A stretch of DNA of 17,046 nucleotides, taken from assembly GCA_023807065.1 (NCBI GenBank), contig JAJJLU010004183.1, positions 1-17,046 of the forward strand, read 5' to 3'. Below the pieces are notes generated by a model. That model was given only the letters and a program-made list of their open reading frames with translations, was not told where the DNA came from and did not search any database. Position numbers and translations under genes: made by a program. Position 1 is the first letter of the stretch, and every line of letters starts with the position of its first letter. Of the stretch, positions 16,299 through 17,046 are shown in pieces. Source of the DNA: Isotricha intestinalis. Its lineage: Eukaryota; Ciliophora; Litostomatea; Vestibuliferida; Isotrichidae.

Positions 16299-17042
16299 CT
16301 AAAACTTAGGAATTAACTTATCAATATCATCAGGAGTTAAAAAGACAACTTTCCTATCACTTTTCTTAACATACGCAATTTCAACATTATCCTTATTAAT
16401 CTTCTGTTCTAAATTTTCCTTAAGAACTTTCCCAGCTAATAAAATAGCATCATCAAACTCCATATTTTCATTATAACTACTTTGTAAAGTAGTAATTCCA
16501 TTTTCTCCTCCTTGTCCAATACAACAAGCTTTATATCTAACATAATTTCCACTAGGGTCATTTTTAAACAACTTAATAGATCCATCAATATCAACACCAG
16601 CTACTAACATAGCAACACCATAAGGTCTACTCACAACTCTTTTTTCTTTTTTTCCTTTTTTCTTTTGTTTCTCAGCAAAAGATAAAGTCACATCACATAT
16701 AGCAAGAGAGATTGCTTCGACTGGCATATGTTCATTGAATGTGAACCAGTGATTTGCTGCCTCTACTCTTGCTGTCTCAATTAAAGCTCTAGCATCGGAA
16801 CGTAGACCAGAATACGTACAAATTACGTTGTCATCTATTTTCATTATGTTTTCGATACTTGAGGGAATTTGAAGTTTTGATGCTATTTTCTTCTCCGCTG
16901 CTAATATTACTCCATCTTTTGTTTGAATCCCTAATGTGGTACATCCTTGTTCTACTGCTTTCATTGCGTATTCTACTTGGTAGAGACGACCTTGATTTGA
17001 GAAGGTGTTTACGTTTCTGTCGTATTCGTTCTTTTCAAACAT
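16299..17042 (-). CDS. PSMA5: 20S proteasome subunit alpha type-5
   Basis: Alpha-5 is one of seven non-catalytic alpha subunits that form the outer rings and gate of the 20S proteasome (family knowledge). The N-terminal alpha signature is clear: EYDRNVNTFSNQGRLYQVEY at 6-25. Alpha-5 rather than another alpha type is shown by RVEAANHWFTFNEHMPVEA (92-110), SSIENIMKIDDNV, and the C-terminal TPDDIDKLIPKF. The 247 residues match the usual 241 or so. Two oddities stand out. The usual SPEGR is SNQGR at 15-19. The acidic loop before SRPYGVAML is replaced by a lysine-rich stretch, QKKKGKKEKR, at about 126-135. The start ATG lies four bases from the window edge and the TAG stop is natural, so the gene is complete but its promoter is outside. 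Confidence 0.96.
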   Translation of the reverse strand: MFEKNEYDRNVNTFSNQGRLYQVEYAMKAVEQGCTTLGIQTKDGVILAAEKKIASKLQIPSSIENIMKIDDNVICTYSGLRSDARALIETARVEAANHWFTFNEHMPVEAISLAICDVTLSFAEKQKKKGKKEKRVVSRPYGVAMLVAGVDIDGSIKLFKNDPSGNYVRYKACCIGQGGENGITTLQSSYNENMEFDDAILLAGKVLKENLEQKINKDNVEIAYVKKSDRKVVFLTPDDIDKLIPKF

Positions 17043-17046
17043 CTTA

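Noticed and set aside
1..17046. Telomere repeats, tRNA or rRNA genes, CRISPR arrays and transposons
   Set aside because: No C/A- or G/T-rich telomeric runs, no GC-rich cloverleaf islands, no regular spaced repeats and no transposase-like frames were seen.

Overview
The window is eukaryotic nuclear DNA, extremely AT-rich (roughly one fifth G+C by eye), with dense genes on both strands. Every intact gene reads as one uninterrupted exon. The intact genes encode Gln as CAA/CAG and end in TAA or TAG, so the code is standard at those codons. Two genes belong to motile cilia: an IFT122-like relic and DNAAF5/HEATR2. AT-richness, Asn/Lys-rich proteins, intronless genes and ciliary genes suggest a ciliate that keeps the standard code (litostomes such as rumen ciliates would fit), but that placement is inference. 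No telomere repeats, tRNA, rRNA, CRISPR array or transposon was seen.

Layout. 1-2544 (+): IFT122, an intraflagellar transport complex A subunit, broken by about 14 frame changes, several stops and an internal deletion; only its last 160 codons read cleanly. 2722-3462 (-): VTA1/LIP5-like ESCRT regulator. 3556-6405 (-): 949-residue kelch-repeat protein with a ubiquitin-like N terminus and a long acidic tail. 6517-7620 (+): coiled-coil protein, divergent from the kelch gene across 111 bp and ending in an AT microsatellite. 7621-8156: gene-free, with a possible coding relic. 8157-9770 (-): HEAT-repeat dynein assembly factor DNAAF5, lacking about 300 N-terminal residues. 9771-10587: gene-free. 10588-12642 (-) and 12756-13910 (+): two unrecognised proteins, divergent across 113 bp. 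14100-15479 (-): ERO1, the ER thiol oxidase, with an added C-terminal membrane segment and a dilysine tail. 15480-16298: gene-free, with a GC-rich patch close to the ERO1 start and a possible decayed reading frame. 16299-17042 (-): complete 20S proteasome subunit alpha-5.

The genes do not form an operon. They serve separate housekeeping roles: cilium building (IFT122, DNAAF5), endosomal sorting (VTA1), disulfide formation in the ER (ERO1) and protein turnover (alpha-5). The points most worth attention are the tail-anchored ERO1 with a reduced cysteine set and altered FAD-contact positions, the isolated GC-rich ACGTGG-containing patch in front of it, and the damage confined to the IFT122 locus.
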